Source: Bufo bufo
Taxonomy: Eukaryota > Chordata > Amphibia > Anura > Bufonidae
Length of the DNA stretch: 64,000 nt
Reading direction: 5' to 3'
Assembly (NCBI RefSeq): GCF_905171765.1
Contig: NC_053390.1
Location: 517,972,852 to 518,036,851, forward strand
Shown: positions 10,929 to 21,634 of the stretch, piece after piece
Layout of the letters: each line of letters starts with the position of its first letter
Numbering within the stretch: position 1 is the stretch's first letter
The notes under the pieces: model-generated
Seen by the model: only the letters and a program-made list of their open reading frames with translations
Told to the model about the DNA's origin: nothing
Database searches by the model: none
Program-made: the position numbers and the translations under genes

Positions 10929-11760
10929 CTAAAGGGTTAATTTAATTCATCCTGTAATCTAAACTCTGTGTCATCTGTCCCTTCTCTTATCTCTCTGCTC
11001 CTTATCACTGCTGCAACAAGAGCCGACAGCCTCAGTGTAACCTGCTCTACAGTCTGACTCTCGGCTCTTTTAACTCAATGAATCGAATGAGTCACTGACT
11101 GAGTCGGATCTTTAGATTCTTGTGACTCATTCGATTCATTTAGACTCCCTGACCCTGCACTACTCCGAGGACTGAGTCAGAGCTGCTACTGTGCTGTGCT
11201 GGCCTCGCCCCCTCAGCTCTGGTCGGTGATTGGTTGGTGGGCGGGGAGGGGTGGGGCTGGCAGAAGCAGCTCTTCCACTCTAGGATCATATTACTGACTC
11301 CTCCCCAGTCCCTCCCTCAGGCTCCTGCTCCAGCGTGAGGTGAGGTGAGCTGAGCGTCTCTGTCTGCAGTGTCTGTGTGCTGTGATGAGCCGATTCAAAC
11401 GGATCGGATCATTCAAGTGATCGACTCCTCCGGTTCACTGAACTGAATCGATTCAAATGAACGATTCGTTCATGAACCGGACATCACTAGTTACCGGAGC
11501 TAAGACCTAGTAAGGTATACAGTAAAGAGATCAGCAATTAATAAAGTTAAAGTTACTGATTAGTTTTTAAATGTTCTACTGTCAGCGGCGTGGCCCTGTA
11601 TGTTCTAACCCCCAGGCAAGCGTCCCTGTCACCATGGGAACGCCTGGGGGTTAGAATATACCATCGGATTTGAGTTTTCACGCACTCACTGAGATCGTGA
11701 AAACTCAATGATTTACTGTCAGTCCCTCCCCTCCACCTCTTTTGTCATTGGTGGTCAGCG
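10929..11760. repeat. interior of hAT-like element: hairpins and second hAT-type end
   Basis: There is no gene. About 11385-11490 holds repeated 'gattcaa/gaacgattcgttc' motifs ending in a hAT-type terminus. About 11600-11660 holds a hairpin (taacccccaggc against gcctgggggtta). About 11672-11707 holds another (gagttttcacg against cgtgaaaactc). These look like structural parts of non-autonomous hAT elements. Confidence 0.5.
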
Positions 11761-11920
11761 GCAGCCGCGCACAGTGGGGAGGGAGGGACTCTCTCCTTCT
11801 CCACTGTGCCGGCTCAGGATCATATCGCGGTCCGGCGATATAGGCGATATGCTCAAAATCCATATCGTGGCACAAATTTATATCGCATATCGCCTATATC
11901 GTCTATATCGCCCACCCCTA

Positions 11921-12676
11921 GGTACCGGATCACTCACATTACCCCCTCCAGGGAAACAACGAGATAGTGCATCAGCCTTGGTGTTCTTTGCCCCAGGACG
12001 ATAGGTAATCACAAAGTTAAACCTGGTAAAAAATAGCGACCACCTAGCCTGTCTAGGGGTGAGACGCTTAGCTGATTCGAGGTACAGAAGATTTTTGTGG
12101 TCCGTAATTACAGTGACGGGGTGGACTGCCCCCTCTAAGAAATGACGCCACTCCTCAAACGCAAGTTTATTAGCTAATAGTTCCCTATTGCCAATATCGT
12201 AGTTCTTTTCTGCTGCAGATAGTTTTTTTAGAAAAGAAAGCACAAGGACGCCATTTGCCAGGAGACGGACCCTGAGACAGCACCGCCCCCACTCCCACCT
12301 CTGACGCATCGACTTCAACAATAAAAGGCTGAGAGACATCAGGTTGGACCAGTACAGGTGCTGAGGTAAACCTCTCTTTTAGAGAGGAAAAAGCAACTTT
12401 AGCGGCGTCAGACCATTTAGAAAAATCAGTCCCCTTCCTAGTCATGTCAGTAAGCGGTTTTACAATAAGTGAATAATTTTTAATGAATTTCCTATAGAAA
12501 TTCGCGAAGCCCAAGAACCGTTGTAGTGCTTTGAGGTTCTCAGGAAGATCCCAATCTAAAATTGCCTGGACCTTCCTAGGATCCATACGGAAACCTGACG
12601 CAGATAAAAAATAACCCAGGAATTGTATCTCCTGAACGGCGAAGACACATTTTTCAATTTTAGCATATAATTCATT
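11921..12676 (-). pseudogene. pol: Gypsy-1 pol middle part: RT thumb and RNase H
   Basis: Read on the minus strand from 12676, this resumes the RT domain (the FLGFANFYRKFI region) and runs into RNase H ([16 protein letters not shown], then [14 protein letters not shown], then [14 protein letters not shown]). The frame is broken near 12230: the part above uses one frame and the part below another. The RNase H catalytic aspartates of the first and last motifs are still visible. It is separated from the upstream RT core by the Ngaro-like insertion and from integrase by the hAT-like insertion. Confidence 0.85.
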
Positions 12677-13109
12677 TGTGGTCAGGACCTAAACGAGTGG
12701 AAGATGCCCAACCACCACCCCCCTACCTAATTGGCCTGAGGTGTGCCTTGGCCTCACTAGGTCGGTATGCCTGAAAAAGGGGGCATACCCTGAATGTGAT
12801 GGTTGAATGACTGAATGAAGAATGGGAATGGGTGGGCAGGGGACGTCCGAATGCCGACGTGCTGCCTGGGAGAGCCAGACTGCTTAAGACAGGTACCGGC
12901 CCCTCCCACAAATCCAGGCTGCCTGGGAGAGCCAGACTGCTTAAGACAGGTACCGGCCCCTCCCACAAATCCAGGCTAGCCTGCGGCCAGCCTTAACACT
13001 TGTGGTCAGGACCTAAACGAGTGGAAGATGCCCAACCACCACCCCCCTACCTAATTGGCCTGAGGTGTGCCTTGGCCTCACTAGGTCGGTATGCCTGAAA
13101 AAGGGGGCA
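12677..13109 (-). repeat. B1-A2-B2 split direct repeat block of the Ngaro-like element
   Basis: Bases 13001-13109 and 12677-12785 are near-identical (both begin tgtggtcaggacc on the plus strand). Bases 12842-13000 match the element's 5' end at 17437-17595. In this retrotransposon group such repeats allow a circular cDNA intermediate, which the recombinase then inserts. A stretch of 56 bases (12786-12841) between B2 and A2 has no second copy at 13110. Confidence 0.88.
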
Positions 13110-13151
13110 AAACCCACCAGTGAGGGAAGGATAGGCCTGAGGTGCTAGGTG

Positions 13152-14078
13152 CTACTCTGCCAATGTACTGAATGCTTGGACCAGCTCCGCTTGTGGCTCC
13201 GGGATATACCGTACAAAGCACCCCGAGCGCCAGCGCCCCAAGTGTTTAATGATATGCACAGGGACTCCATGCTTGGACGCTGCGGATGCCGCACCGATGC
13301 GGAAAGAATGCCCCGAGAATTGAGCCGGATTCAATCCTACACTGGTCAACAGGATGCGAATATGTTTGATGAACTGGCTGGACGTCAGTGGACCAACAGG
13401 GAATGGAAGTAATGGGTCGGTGGGGCTGTGAAGACTAAGGGCCAGCAAGAGGTTGTCCAAGACTGTCACTGGACACCATGCGTTTGTGGTCTGGAAGAAC
13501 TTAACTACATGGCCGGGACCTACCTGCCTTGTTTTGTTGTGAGGCAACTGCAATGAGTTACTGCCCATCCTGACTAAATCTCCCTTGCGGAGAGCCACCG
13601 CCCCTTGTCTGGCCTGTGTCACTTCACCTTGTCTTAAAAACCCGTAAAACGCCAAGTACATCGCCGCCTTGATCACCAGGCTGGGAAGGACTCTGAATGG
13701 TGAGAATGTGAGAACTTCCGACAGGCTAAGAAACGTGTCCCCCTTAATAGGTCGACGGACCGACTTGACCGTGACCTGGCTCTTTTGAATGCCTCTGAGG
13801 ATGGCCTTGATCGGGTGAGCTGAAAATATAGAGGGTCTGTCTGGCTCTTGAAGTGCCAAAAAATGCTGCACCCCAGCCAAATATAGCCTAATGGTGTTGT
13901 AGGATAAAGCCAATACCGAATGACAATAAGGCACGAAAGCCACCATATACTTGACCTGACCTGTGTCACCTCTAGGATATGCCAACTTAAAGTTCGAAAA
14001 AACCACCCACGCTCGGCGGTACGACCGCAACGTACTGGCCGACAAAGACTTGGTAATGAGTGAACTGGCGACCACCAT
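13152..14078 (-). CDS. tyrosine recombinase of the Ngaro-like element
   Basis: This 308-aa site-specific recombinase replaces integrase in DIRS/Ngaro retrotransposons and inserts a circular cDNA. An N-terminal SAM-like DNA-binding region (about residues 1-100, S-x-S-T-L-R-S-Y-R-R-A-W) precedes the catalytic part. Near residues 257-290 the motifs HSFRIGAASAA and HLGRWRS...Y supply the H-x-x-R, H/W and nucleophilic tyrosine (in VRYIPEP). An earlier arginine lies in YGFLRQGEV. The ORF is intact with an ATG start nine bases below the RNase H stop, and it is the best-preserved gene of the element. It lies directly upstream of the B1A2B2 block, as expected. Confidence 0.85.
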   Translation of the reverse strand: MVVASSLITKSLSASTLRSYRRAWVVFSNFKLAYPRGDTGQVKYMVAFVPYCHSVLALSYNTIRLYLAGVQHFLALQEPDRPSIFSAHPIKAILRGIQKSQVTVKSVRRPIKGDTFLSLSEVLTFSPFRVLPSLVIKAAMYLAFYGFLRQGEVTQARQGAVALRKGDLVRMGSNSLQLPHNKTRQVGPGHVVKFFQTTNAWCPVTVLDNLLLALSLHSPTDPLLPFPVGPLTSSQFIKHIRILLTSVGLNPAQFSGHSFRIGAASAASKHGVPVHIIKHLGRWRSGCFVRYIPEPQAELVQAFSTLAE

Positions 14079-14086
14079 CAGAGAGT

Positions 14087-14458
14087 CTAATCCAAGACCA
14101 GCAGCCGCCAGTCCGGTACCGGGGTGCCCACTGAGTCTGCTTCTGGGTTCTGTAAGAAAAAGCGAGAAAAATCAAAACGAGATAAAGCATCAGCTGCAAC
14201 GTTGCTGACCCCGTCCAAAAACCGGGCATGAAAATTAAACCCCTGTTCCAGAGCTATCCAGGTCAATCTACGCATGAAAGACATGATAAGTAACGATTTA
14301 GATCTGCCCTTGTTAATGATCTCTGCGGTCGCCATGTTGTCAGTGTGGAAAACCACCGTGTGACCCGACCACCTATGCCCCCAGACTATAGCAGCTGCTA
14401 CGATAGGATAGATCTCGAACAATGCCGACATCTGAGAAAACCCCGGCAACTGTAGCAC
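14087..14458 (-). pseudogene. RNase H segment of the Ngaro-like element
   Basis: The 123-aa frame contains VVFHTDNMATAEIIN and FLDGVSNVAADALSRF, the second and third aspartate motifs of a DIRS-type RNase H. The first motif (FSDAAASVGFAAIFG) lies just upstream in another frame (about 14480-14540), so at least one frameshift separates it from this segment. It directly precedes the recombinase gene. Confidence 0.75.
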
Positions 14459-15664
14459 GTGTGTGGGCCATGAGCCGGCGAACCAATGTGAGCCAATATG
14501 GCCGCGAAACCTACCGAGGCAGCTGCGTCTGAAAATACGTGTGGAGAATCAGAAGTGGCCCTCGGAATAAACATGGAAATGCCGTTCCACCCACTGAGAA
14601 ATCTGTCTTACATGAACAGATCTTCTCGGGCGTTAGCATTAAGATGCACTGATGCGTCCAAATCACTGGTCTGTTGTAATAAGACTAGCAATCTTGAAAT
14701 GAATGATCTACCCTGAGGAATGATCCTCATGGCAAAGTATAACATGCCCAACAGAGACTGCAATTCTCTCTTGGTGCAAACCTGAGACATGAGCAAGGAA
14801 CGGACACCTGATTTGATTCTGTCGCGTTTGTCTTGTGGCAGACTGGCTGACATGGCACGTGAATCCAGAGAGATCCCCAAGAACGTGACAACCTGCGCAG
14901 GCCCTTCTGTTTTGTGTTCGGCCACTGGAATGTTTAACTCCTTGAAGACCTGCAAGAGAACCTGCAAGTCAACAGGTGCCTGTGAGGGTTCTTCGATCAA
15001 CAGAAAATCATCCAGGTAGTGAATGACACTCTGGCAACCCTGTTCCAACAAAATCCATTCCAGTGCCTGCGCTAACCTGTCAAACAGACTGGGGCTGCTC
15101 TAGGAACCAAACGTCAACTTGGTGGTGAAATAGTACGAATCTCTCCATTTGATGCCATGCCACTGCCAGAGATATGGGCTAATGGGCAGCAGTTTGAACG
15201 CATCAGAGACATCTGCTTTGGACAGCCAAGCCCCCATGCCTGTCTTGAAGAATGACCTGGATAGCCTGGTCTACGGAAGTATACTTCAAGGAAAATTCCT
15301 CGGACGGAATCAACGAGTTGAGACTAGGAACGTGGGAAGAATGTGGAGCAGACAAATCATAAATCAAACGAAATTTATTGGAATATTTTCCCTGCACCAC
15401 CCCCACCGGGCTCACCCTCCAAGTGCAGAAAGGAGGGGACTGGAAAGGACCAATGATGAAACCCTTGTCCAGCTCAACTGCCAAGAGTGAATCCACCAGA
15501 CCAGCATGTTTAGAAGCCGACTGCAAGTTGGGACATTCATGAGTCTGCTGGGGCAAGGTGATGAGCCCAGTGTGAAATCCCCGTGAAAACCCTTCCACCA
15601 GGAATGTACGGAACGGCTGAACCGGATGAAGCCGCAGCAGCTGGTCTAGTGCCTCCACATTCAC
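14459..15664 (-). pseudogene. reverse transcriptase of the Ngaro-like element, broken into frames
   Basis: The upstream part (15203-15664) includes FRLIYDLSAPHSSHVPSLN, the fingers/palm entry of DIRS-type RTs, and VDQAIQVIL. The middle part (14608-15051) has the catalytic box VIHYLDDFLLIE followed by VTFLGISLDS and LQSLLGMLYFA. Between them (about 15052-15230) the frame is lost, with stops visible. The two parts use different frames, so at least two indels are needed to explain them. No methyltransferase domain is visible. Confidence 0.8.
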
Positions 15665-17436
15665 CCGGCTCAGTCACGCCGGCTTCAATGTGCAGACCGT
15701 GACCGGATGTGCCCTAAAACATGTGGCACAGACATGCAGGAGCCTGCACTGGCTGAAGTTGCAGATGGCGTAGACCACTGCAAACAACACAACAAACACC
15801 ACAAAACAACAACAACAAAAAAAAAACGAAGAAAGAAAAAGAGAAGAGAAAAAAAAAACAAAAAACAACCTGTTAACCCTACGACCTGCTGCCCGTAAGC
15901 TGACAAACAAGATGACAGAATCTAAGCCCCTCCCCTTCCTCCCCCCCCCCCCCCGCAGCGTGAAACGATTGAACGAAAAGCCTTCGAGGCTGACAGGGAG
16001 TATGATAGTCGTTTCCACTGACGTATGAAGCGAGCCCGAGTTTGTGTGAATCTGTGACGTGGTAGATTAATTAAAAACGAATACTGCGGGCTAAAGAACC
16101 TACAGACGTGGTAGGTGATGTATGTAAGTATAGGATTTGTGGAAAACAGATCGTATGACGTATGAGACTAGTCTACGAGATGAAACGGGGTGTGTATGTC
16201 GTGCGAGCGTGTAGCTGTATTGGCGGATGTACCTATGCTAGAGGTGTATGGATGAAGCTTGGTGGATAAAGGTTTTTTTTTTTTTTTTTTCTTTATTTGA
16301 ACAACCCACTTTTTTTTTTTTTTTTTTTTACTTTATTTAACAATCCACTTGTACCCTTTTTTTTTTTTTTTTTTTTTGTCAAACTGCCTGATGTGCGAGC
16401 TATGTGTCTAAGGTATGTATGTAGTGTATGATGAGTGTCAAACATGTGCACAAGCAGCAACCTTGTAAGTAATCAACTCAGTAATGGCACGAGGACCCAG
16501 CTGACGGAATCTAAGCCCCTCCCCTTCCCCCCCCCTCCCCCAGCAGCGTGAAACGATTGAACGAAAAGCCTTCGAGGCTGACAGGGAGTATGATAGTCGT
16601 TTCCACTGACGTATGAAGCGAGCCCGAGTTTGTGTGAATCTGTGACGTGGCAGATTAATTAAAAACGAATACTGCGGGCTAAAGAACCTACAGACGTGGT
16701 AGGTGATGTATGTAAGTATAGGATTTGTGGAAAACAGACCGTATGACGTATGACACTAGTCTACGAGATGAAACGGGGTGTGTATGTCGTGCGAGCGTGT
16801 AGCTGTATTGGCGGATGTACCTATGCTAGAGGTGTATGGATGAAGCTTGGTGGATAAAGGTTTTTTTTTTTTTTTTTTTCTTTATTTGAACAACCCACTT
16901 TTTTTTTTTTTTTTTTTACTTTATTTAACAATCCACTTGTACCCTTTTTTTTTTTTTTTTCGTCAAACTGCCTGATGTGCGAACTATGTGTCTAAGGTAT
17001 GTATGTAGTGTATGATGAGTGTCAAACATGTGCACAAGCAGCAACCTTGTAAGTAATCAACTCAGTAATGGCACCAGGACCCAGCTGCCAGAGTTTAACC
17101 TGCTGAGCCCAGATGACTCGCAGCCCCTGTATGAACTTAGATACAGGTTATGCTGAGACAGGCAATGAGCTCCAACTATGTGACAATGCTGCCCATTGGT
17201 GCCAAAACTTGAATTGCATGTGCCTGAACGCAGTGAGGAGAAGCGATCCTCCGGCACACTTCCCCCTCTCTACACACCCTCCTACCCTCCTCCACGTTGC
17301 CACGCTCCCCAAACAAAGCAGTTATCATGGAAAACGACCTGAACAGCTTGCAGACTGAAGTGAAAGGTACACCCGGCTTCTCTGAGATCCGACTCGTGCA
17401 GGACGCTTGCTGATGACGTCACACCCGGAAGTAGCA
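15665..17436 (-). repeat. 5' leader of the Ngaro-like element with a 590-bp tandem duplication
   Basis: Bases 15914-16502 and 16503-17088 are two near-identical copies of one unit, each starting 'gacRgaatctaagcccctcccc' and carrying three poly-T tracts. No gag-like ORF is supported: the frame at 15674-16018 is low-complexity phenylalanine/valine sequence from a poly-A/T tract. The tracts near 15800-15870 and 16270-16375 are homopolymer-rich, so exact length is uncertain. Confidence 0.75.
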
Positions 17437-17595
17437 GACGTCCGAATGCCGACGTGCTGCCTGGGAGAGCCAGACTGCTTAAGACAGGTACCGGCCCCTC
17501 CCACAAATCCAGGCTGCCTGGGAGAGCCAGACTGCTTAAGACAGGTACCGGCCCCTCCCACAAATCCAGGCTAGCCTGCGGCCAGCCTTAACACT
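17437..17595 (-). repeat. A1 terminal repeat of the Ngaro-like element
   Basis: This 159-bp block is identical in length to A2 at 12842-13000, and each holds a 57-bp direct duplication beginning ctgcctgggagagccag. It forms the 5' end of the element on the minus strand. The next base (17596) resumes the Gypsy-1 RT sequence. Confidence 0.85.
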
Positions 17596-19584
17596 CGTTC
17601 ATAGGACCTGCAGTACTTGTCTGACATGCACCTCATGTGTTTTCAGATCGGACGAATAAATTAAAATATCATCTAGGTATATTACCACAAACCTGCCGAT
17701 TAGATGACTAAAAATGTCATTAACGAAATGTTGAAAGACGGCAGGAGCATTGGTCAGACCGAAAGGCATAACTAGATTTTCATAATGCCCCTCAGGGGTG
17801 TTAAACGCTGTCTTCCACTCATCCCCCTCCTTAATACAAATCAGATTGTAGGCACCCCTAAGATCAAGTTTGGAGAACCACCTAGCACCCGCAATCTGAT
17901 TAAACAGGTCAGGAATGAGAGGAAGAGGGTATGGGTCTCGGATGGTTATCTGATTTAATTCGCGAAAATCTAAGCAAGGACGCAGGCCCCCATCTTTCTT
18001 TTTAACGAAGAAAAACCCTGCAGCCACGGGTGAAGAAGAGGGTCTGATGTGTCCCTTAGCCAAGCTCTCGGAGATATAATCTTTCATGGCTTGTCTCTCT
18101 GGACCCGAAAGATTATATAACCTGGTCTTGGGTAATTTTGCGCCGGGAATAAGGTTAATCGGGCAATCATAAGGACGATGAGGTGGTAACTTCTGACAAC
18201 CCTTTTCAGAAAAAACATCCTCAAAGTCCGAAATAAATGTAGGTAGGGTAGTTATGGAGGCGACTAAGCAATTGCTATTTAAGCAATTTTCTCTGCACTG
18301 CTCACTCCACTCCAATATCTCCCTGGCCTGCCAATCCACCACTGGATTGTGCGCTACCAACCAGGGAAGACCCAGCACTACCGGAGTGGGAAGCCCCTCC
18401 AGAACATAACCTGAAAGCATCTCGTTATGGTGGTCCCCTACCCGAAGGTGTAAATTATGAACCATGTGCGTGAGGTTTCTCTGAGACAGGGGAGCAGAAT
18501 CAATAGCGAATATGGGAATGGGTCTCTGTAAAGTACAGAGAGACAAACCCAAAGTGCGGGCAAAATGGGCATCTATCAAATTTACCCCTGCTCCACTGTC
18601 TAGAAAGAAAGAAAAAGTCTCCGTCTTATCACCAAAAATAATAACCGCTGGCAACACAAATTGCGATGTACGTATGGAGGAAACGTATACCCCCCGGCTG
18701 ACATCCTCCACACAGCCTGGGGTTAGTAGTTTTTCCGACGGTCTTTTGTTTCTGAGGAAAGAAGGACAGACATTAATGAAATGACCCCTCTCCCCACAAA
18801 AAAAACAAACCCCACGCCTACGGCGAGCCTCAGGAGGACGGACCTGACGAGTAGTTCCTCCTAGCTGTATAGGCTCGTCTAAGTCCGTACAGACTAACTG
18901 CTGCTTGGGAGGGGTTACCAATTGCTCCGGTTTTTTCAACCTGACCCTAAGGCGTCTATCTATTCGGATAGAAAGGGACATAACCGCATCAAGGGAAAAG
19001 GGGGTCTCATATAATGCAAGCGCATCCTTAACCCTTTCGGATAACCCAGAGCAGAACTGACTCCTGAGAGCCGGGTCGTTCCATTGGGTATCCGTAGCCC
19101 ACCTACGGAATTCAGAGCAATACTCCTCTACCGGCCGCTCTCCTTGTAAGAGTCTCCGTAATCTTGATTCAGCCAGGGCGACTCGGTCAGGGTCATCATA
19201 TATGAGACCCAAGGCCCCAAAAAACTCATCCACTGACCGAAGAGCCTGGGAATCAGTAGGTAAAGAGAACGCCCAGGACTGCGGATCCCTCTGCAGCAGG
19301 GAAATAACAACCCCCACCCGCTGATCTTCATTACCAGAGGAGTAAGGGCGCAGTTTAAAATATAACTTACAGGCCTCACGGAATGTCAAAAACTTGTCCC
19401 TTCCCCCAGAAAATCTGTCAGGGAGAGGGACCTTAGGTTCCGCAACAACCTGGTTACCAGTAGCAACCGCTGGGCTTGCAGTCAGTTGTAATTGCTGCTG
19501 TTGCTGGAGGACCGACGCCTTCAATCCTACCACCTCCAAAGACAGGCCATGAAATTGTTTGGACAGAGCAGCAATTTGATCCAT
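17596..19584 (-). pseudogene. gag-pol: Gypsy-1 gag-protease-RT N-terminal part
   Basis: A single 661-codon frame from ATG at 19584 fuses gag to pol. Residues 1-250 are a retrotransposon gag (LSERVKDALALYE region). Residues 260-273 form a CCHC zinc knuckle (CFFCGERGHFINVC). DSGA at 329-332 is the aspartic protease site. From about residue 500 come RT motifs [27 protein letters not shown] and YLDDILIYS. The frame stops at a TGA a few codons before the Ngaro-like insertion, where related copies would have an arginine codon; a CpG decay (CGA to TGA) explains it. It has no separate gag stop, unlike the Gmr1-like element of this window. Confidence 0.88.
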
Positions 19585-19667
19585 ACTGGATTCTAAGTAG
19601 GTAGAAAAAATATATTTTTATTTTATTTTTATTTTTTTACCTACACAAAATAAGGGCCAGAGATAAT

Positions 19668-20318
19668 GTAATGACCGACGACACGCACAGGGAGGAAAAC
19701 AGGGAAAGCCCTATCCAAGGGAGAGGGAAAGGTGGTGACCCCTAACTCACCTTGCGGCTGGCACCTGACTGCCCTGACGTCCCTAGACGGGTTCCTCACC
19801 CGTGCGGCGATCGCGTGCCTAAACCCTGGCTTTCCCTAATATGAGCCCTGGATAGTGAACAGGCCGGTGGGATCGCTAGTCCACACCACTATCACTAAGA
19901 GGGAAACACCAGGGAGAGGACAGACAAAACATACAAACACATACACCCAGGTGGGCGACCACAATGAACCAAAAAGGTCCAACAGGGATCTGGAGGGTAG
20001 CGTACTGGACCAACTACCAGCGAACGCAGCAACACAGCTCCAGAAGGTCAGAATAGATGTCCAGGCAGGAAGCTCTATCTCTGGCAACCAGAGAAGTGTG
20101 AGAGAGAAATATAAGGAGGTCTGGGAGTGCTGGACAAGGAACAGCTGAGGAGAAGGAGCTACGGATCCCTGAGTGAGCCAAAAGGGTTTGCTAAGCAAAC
20201 CCAGAAAGCTACCATAAGGAAAACAGCCCTATCTTAAATAGAGCGTGCAGCCAACCGCTGCGACTTCCTGACCCCGGGTATAACGGAGTCAGGCGTGGTC
20301 CTCGACACCCTCGTGACA
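19668..20318 (-). repeat. 5' LTR of Gypsy-1
   Basis: This partner of 7670-8321 has about three differences by eye. The leader between this LTR and the gag ATG is only 83 bases, and no clear tRNA primer-binding site beginning TGG lies at the LTR edge. Any promoter for the element would be inside this LTR and read on the minus strand. Confidence 0.9.
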
Positions 20319-21080
20319 GGGGGTAGCCTTTTCCTCACTCCAGGCTGTAACTCCCCTGCCCTAACCCCGCCTCTAAGCAGTGTAACTGACACCTGGCTCA
20401 GTCGCTGGGACCGCGCTTGTACAAGCGGCACATGCGCCGTCGGACTCAAGCGCGATCCTGTAAATGAATCGCGCATGCGCCGTCCCCCGATGCCTGCCTG
20501 TCTTTAAGATAGCCATCTAATTAAATCTGGGTTTGTCACATGTGTATATCTATGTATAGATAGATAGCCCCATGAAATATGCGGAGTTTTTGACATATAA
20601 TACCTGCTGAATAGGATAACAATGCTCCAGATGATCACTGGCTTGCGATCTGCGGCAAGTCAACAGTGATCACGTGGACGCATGGAGCGTGAAGATCGGG
20701 GCGCGCGCGCTTGAGGAAGAGAAGACAGGCAGGCATCGGGGACGGCGCATGCGCGATTCAGTTACAGGATCGCGCTTGAGTCCGACGGCGCATGCGCCGC
20801 CTGTACAAGCGCAGTTCCGGCGACTGAGCCGGGTGTCAATTAGACTGCATAGAGGCGGGGTTAGGGCAGGGGAGTTACAGCCTGGAGTGAGGGAAGGGCT
20901 ACCCCCTTGACTTCTATCGTGACTTGTGGAGCTGGAGAAGAGTACTTTATAAGGTGATTTTTTTCATGCATATACATGGCAGAAAAGCGGGACAAGACTG
21001 TATGATAACACAATGAGGATGATCTATAAGGTACTTTTGATAGTTTATTAAGTGAAATGCAGGTGAAAGGTTCGCTTTAA
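20319..21080. mobile_element. right portion of the foldback TTAA element
   Basis: It contains the remainder of the left arm (20324-20510), a loop (20511-20714) and the complete right arm (20715-21080). The arms share blocks rich in 'gcgcatgcgc', are GC-rich and pair over several hundred bases with mismatches. There is no gene; the short frames on both strands are symmetric by-products. Confidence 0.7.
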
Positions 21081-21124
21081 CACAAGGCACTTACTAATGT
21101 ATTGTGATTGTCCATCCTGCTTCC
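21081..21124. mobile_element. continuation of T2-like MITE copy a
   Basis: The sequence after the TTAA (cacaaggcacttactaatg) continues the family seen at 21635-22884, and is cut at 21125 by a hAT-type terminus. Confidence 0.55.
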
Positions 21125-21526
21125 TAGGGTTGTCACGATACCAAAATGTTTATTTGATTTCGATACCGTAAAAAAGTATTGCGATACCCGATTCCATTCG
21201 ATACCACGCAAAAAAAATAAAACCCCAAAAAAGCTGCGTGCATTCCGCATTTTATGGAACGTCCGGCCCATAATAGAACAGTCCTATCCTATTTTTGGGG
21301 GGGACAAGGTGACCAAAAAATGACAAATCATTTTTTTCTGTTATGACGTTCACTGCATAGGAGATATTTTTTAATATTTTAATTTTTCAGGCGATACATA
21401 ATGTTTTCTTTAAATTGTTTATATATTTTATATGTAAAATTAGGAAAGGGGGTATTTTAAACTTTTAATATTTTGTTTTAAATAAAAAAAAAATAATTAC
21501 TTTTTATTTAATAACTATTAGCCTCC
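21125..21526. mobile_element. partial hAT-type element (tagggttgtcacgatacc end)
   Basis: The left end is tagggttgtcacgatacc, a hAT-type terminus with repeated 'cgatacc' motifs. The far end is not found. It shares the AT-rich subterminal block tttttatttaataactatta with the element at 9761-11920, so the two are related families. It is non-coding and truncated or interrupted by the MITE starting at 21530. Confidence 0.55.
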
Positions 21527-21634
21527 TAAGGCCTCTTGCACACGAACGTGGTGCATCCATTCCGTGCATTGGAGACCCCAATTTCAACATGAATGGGTTT
21601 GTGATCCGTCCGCACAGCAAAATAATAGAACAAG

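Larger units (their letters stand above)
9761..11920. mobile_element. hAT-like non-autonomous element with 8-bp target duplication
   Basis: The perfect 8-bp duplication ggtaccgg (9753-9760 and 11921-11928) brackets an element whose ends are taggggtgggcgatat and its inverse complement. The subterminal regions repeat 'gcgatat' motifs. An 8-bp duplication with these termini is typical of hAT elements. No transposase is present. Inside are a C-rich minisatellite, a perfect hairpin, GC-rich sequence and a second hAT-type end near 11490 (gaaccggacatcactag). It shares a subterminal block (tttttatttaataactatta) with the partial element at 21125-21526. Confidence 0.85.
12677..17595 (-). mobile_element. 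Ngaro-like tyrosine-recombinase retrotransposon
   Basis: The element has split direct repeats in the order A1 (17437-17595), coding region, B1 (13001-13109), A2 (12842-13000), B2 (12677-12785), read on the minus strand. A copies are 159 bp, each containing two tandem 57-bp units; B copies are 109 bp. The coding order is RT, RNase H, tyrosine recombinase. There is no target duplication: removing 12677-17595 rejoins the Gypsy-1 RT codons exactly. No methyltransferase-like domain is seen and the repeats are direct, which argues for the Ngaro rather than the DIRS1 branch. The RT is frameshifted, so this copy is defective. Confidence 0.87.
7670..20318 (-). mobile_element. Gypsy-1, chromodomain Ty3/gypsy element with two nested insertions
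   Basis: LTRs at both ends (7670-8321 and 19668-20318), a 5-bp target duplication (ggggg at 7665-7669 and 20319-20323), and gag-protease-RT-RNase H-integrase-chromodomain in that order on the minus strand. The opposite arm of the host foldback element shows a single ggggg, confirming the duplication. The coding region is cut twice: by a hAT-like element (9761-11920) and by a Ngaro-like element (12677-17595). Without these it would be about 5.6 kb. The LTRs differ at about three positions by eye, so the insertion is recent although the copy is dead. Confidence 0.9.
7492..21080. mobile_element. TTAA-flanked foldback element interrupted by a gypsy retrotransposon
   Basis: The ends are TTAAAGCGAACCTTTCACC (left, from 7492) and its inverse complement (right, ending 21080), with TTAA at both outer edges as in piggyBac/T2-type elements. 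After removing the gypsy insertion (7670-20323) the remaining element is about 0.93 kb. Its long inverted arms are 7492-7669 plus 20324-20510 against 20715-21080, around a loop at 20511-20714. The right arm reads straight through the point where the left arm is interrupted, which dates the gypsy insertion as later. It is non-coding. Confidence 0.7.

Noticed and set aside
15674..16018. Phenylalanine-rich frame as a possible gag or membrane protein of the Ngaro-like element
   Set aside because: It is produced by poly-A/T tracts, with no gag motif and no zinc knuckle.
7670..20318. Treating the left and right gypsy fragments as two separate elements
   Set aside because: The LTRs, the ggggg duplication and the continuity of codons across both inner insertions show a single element.
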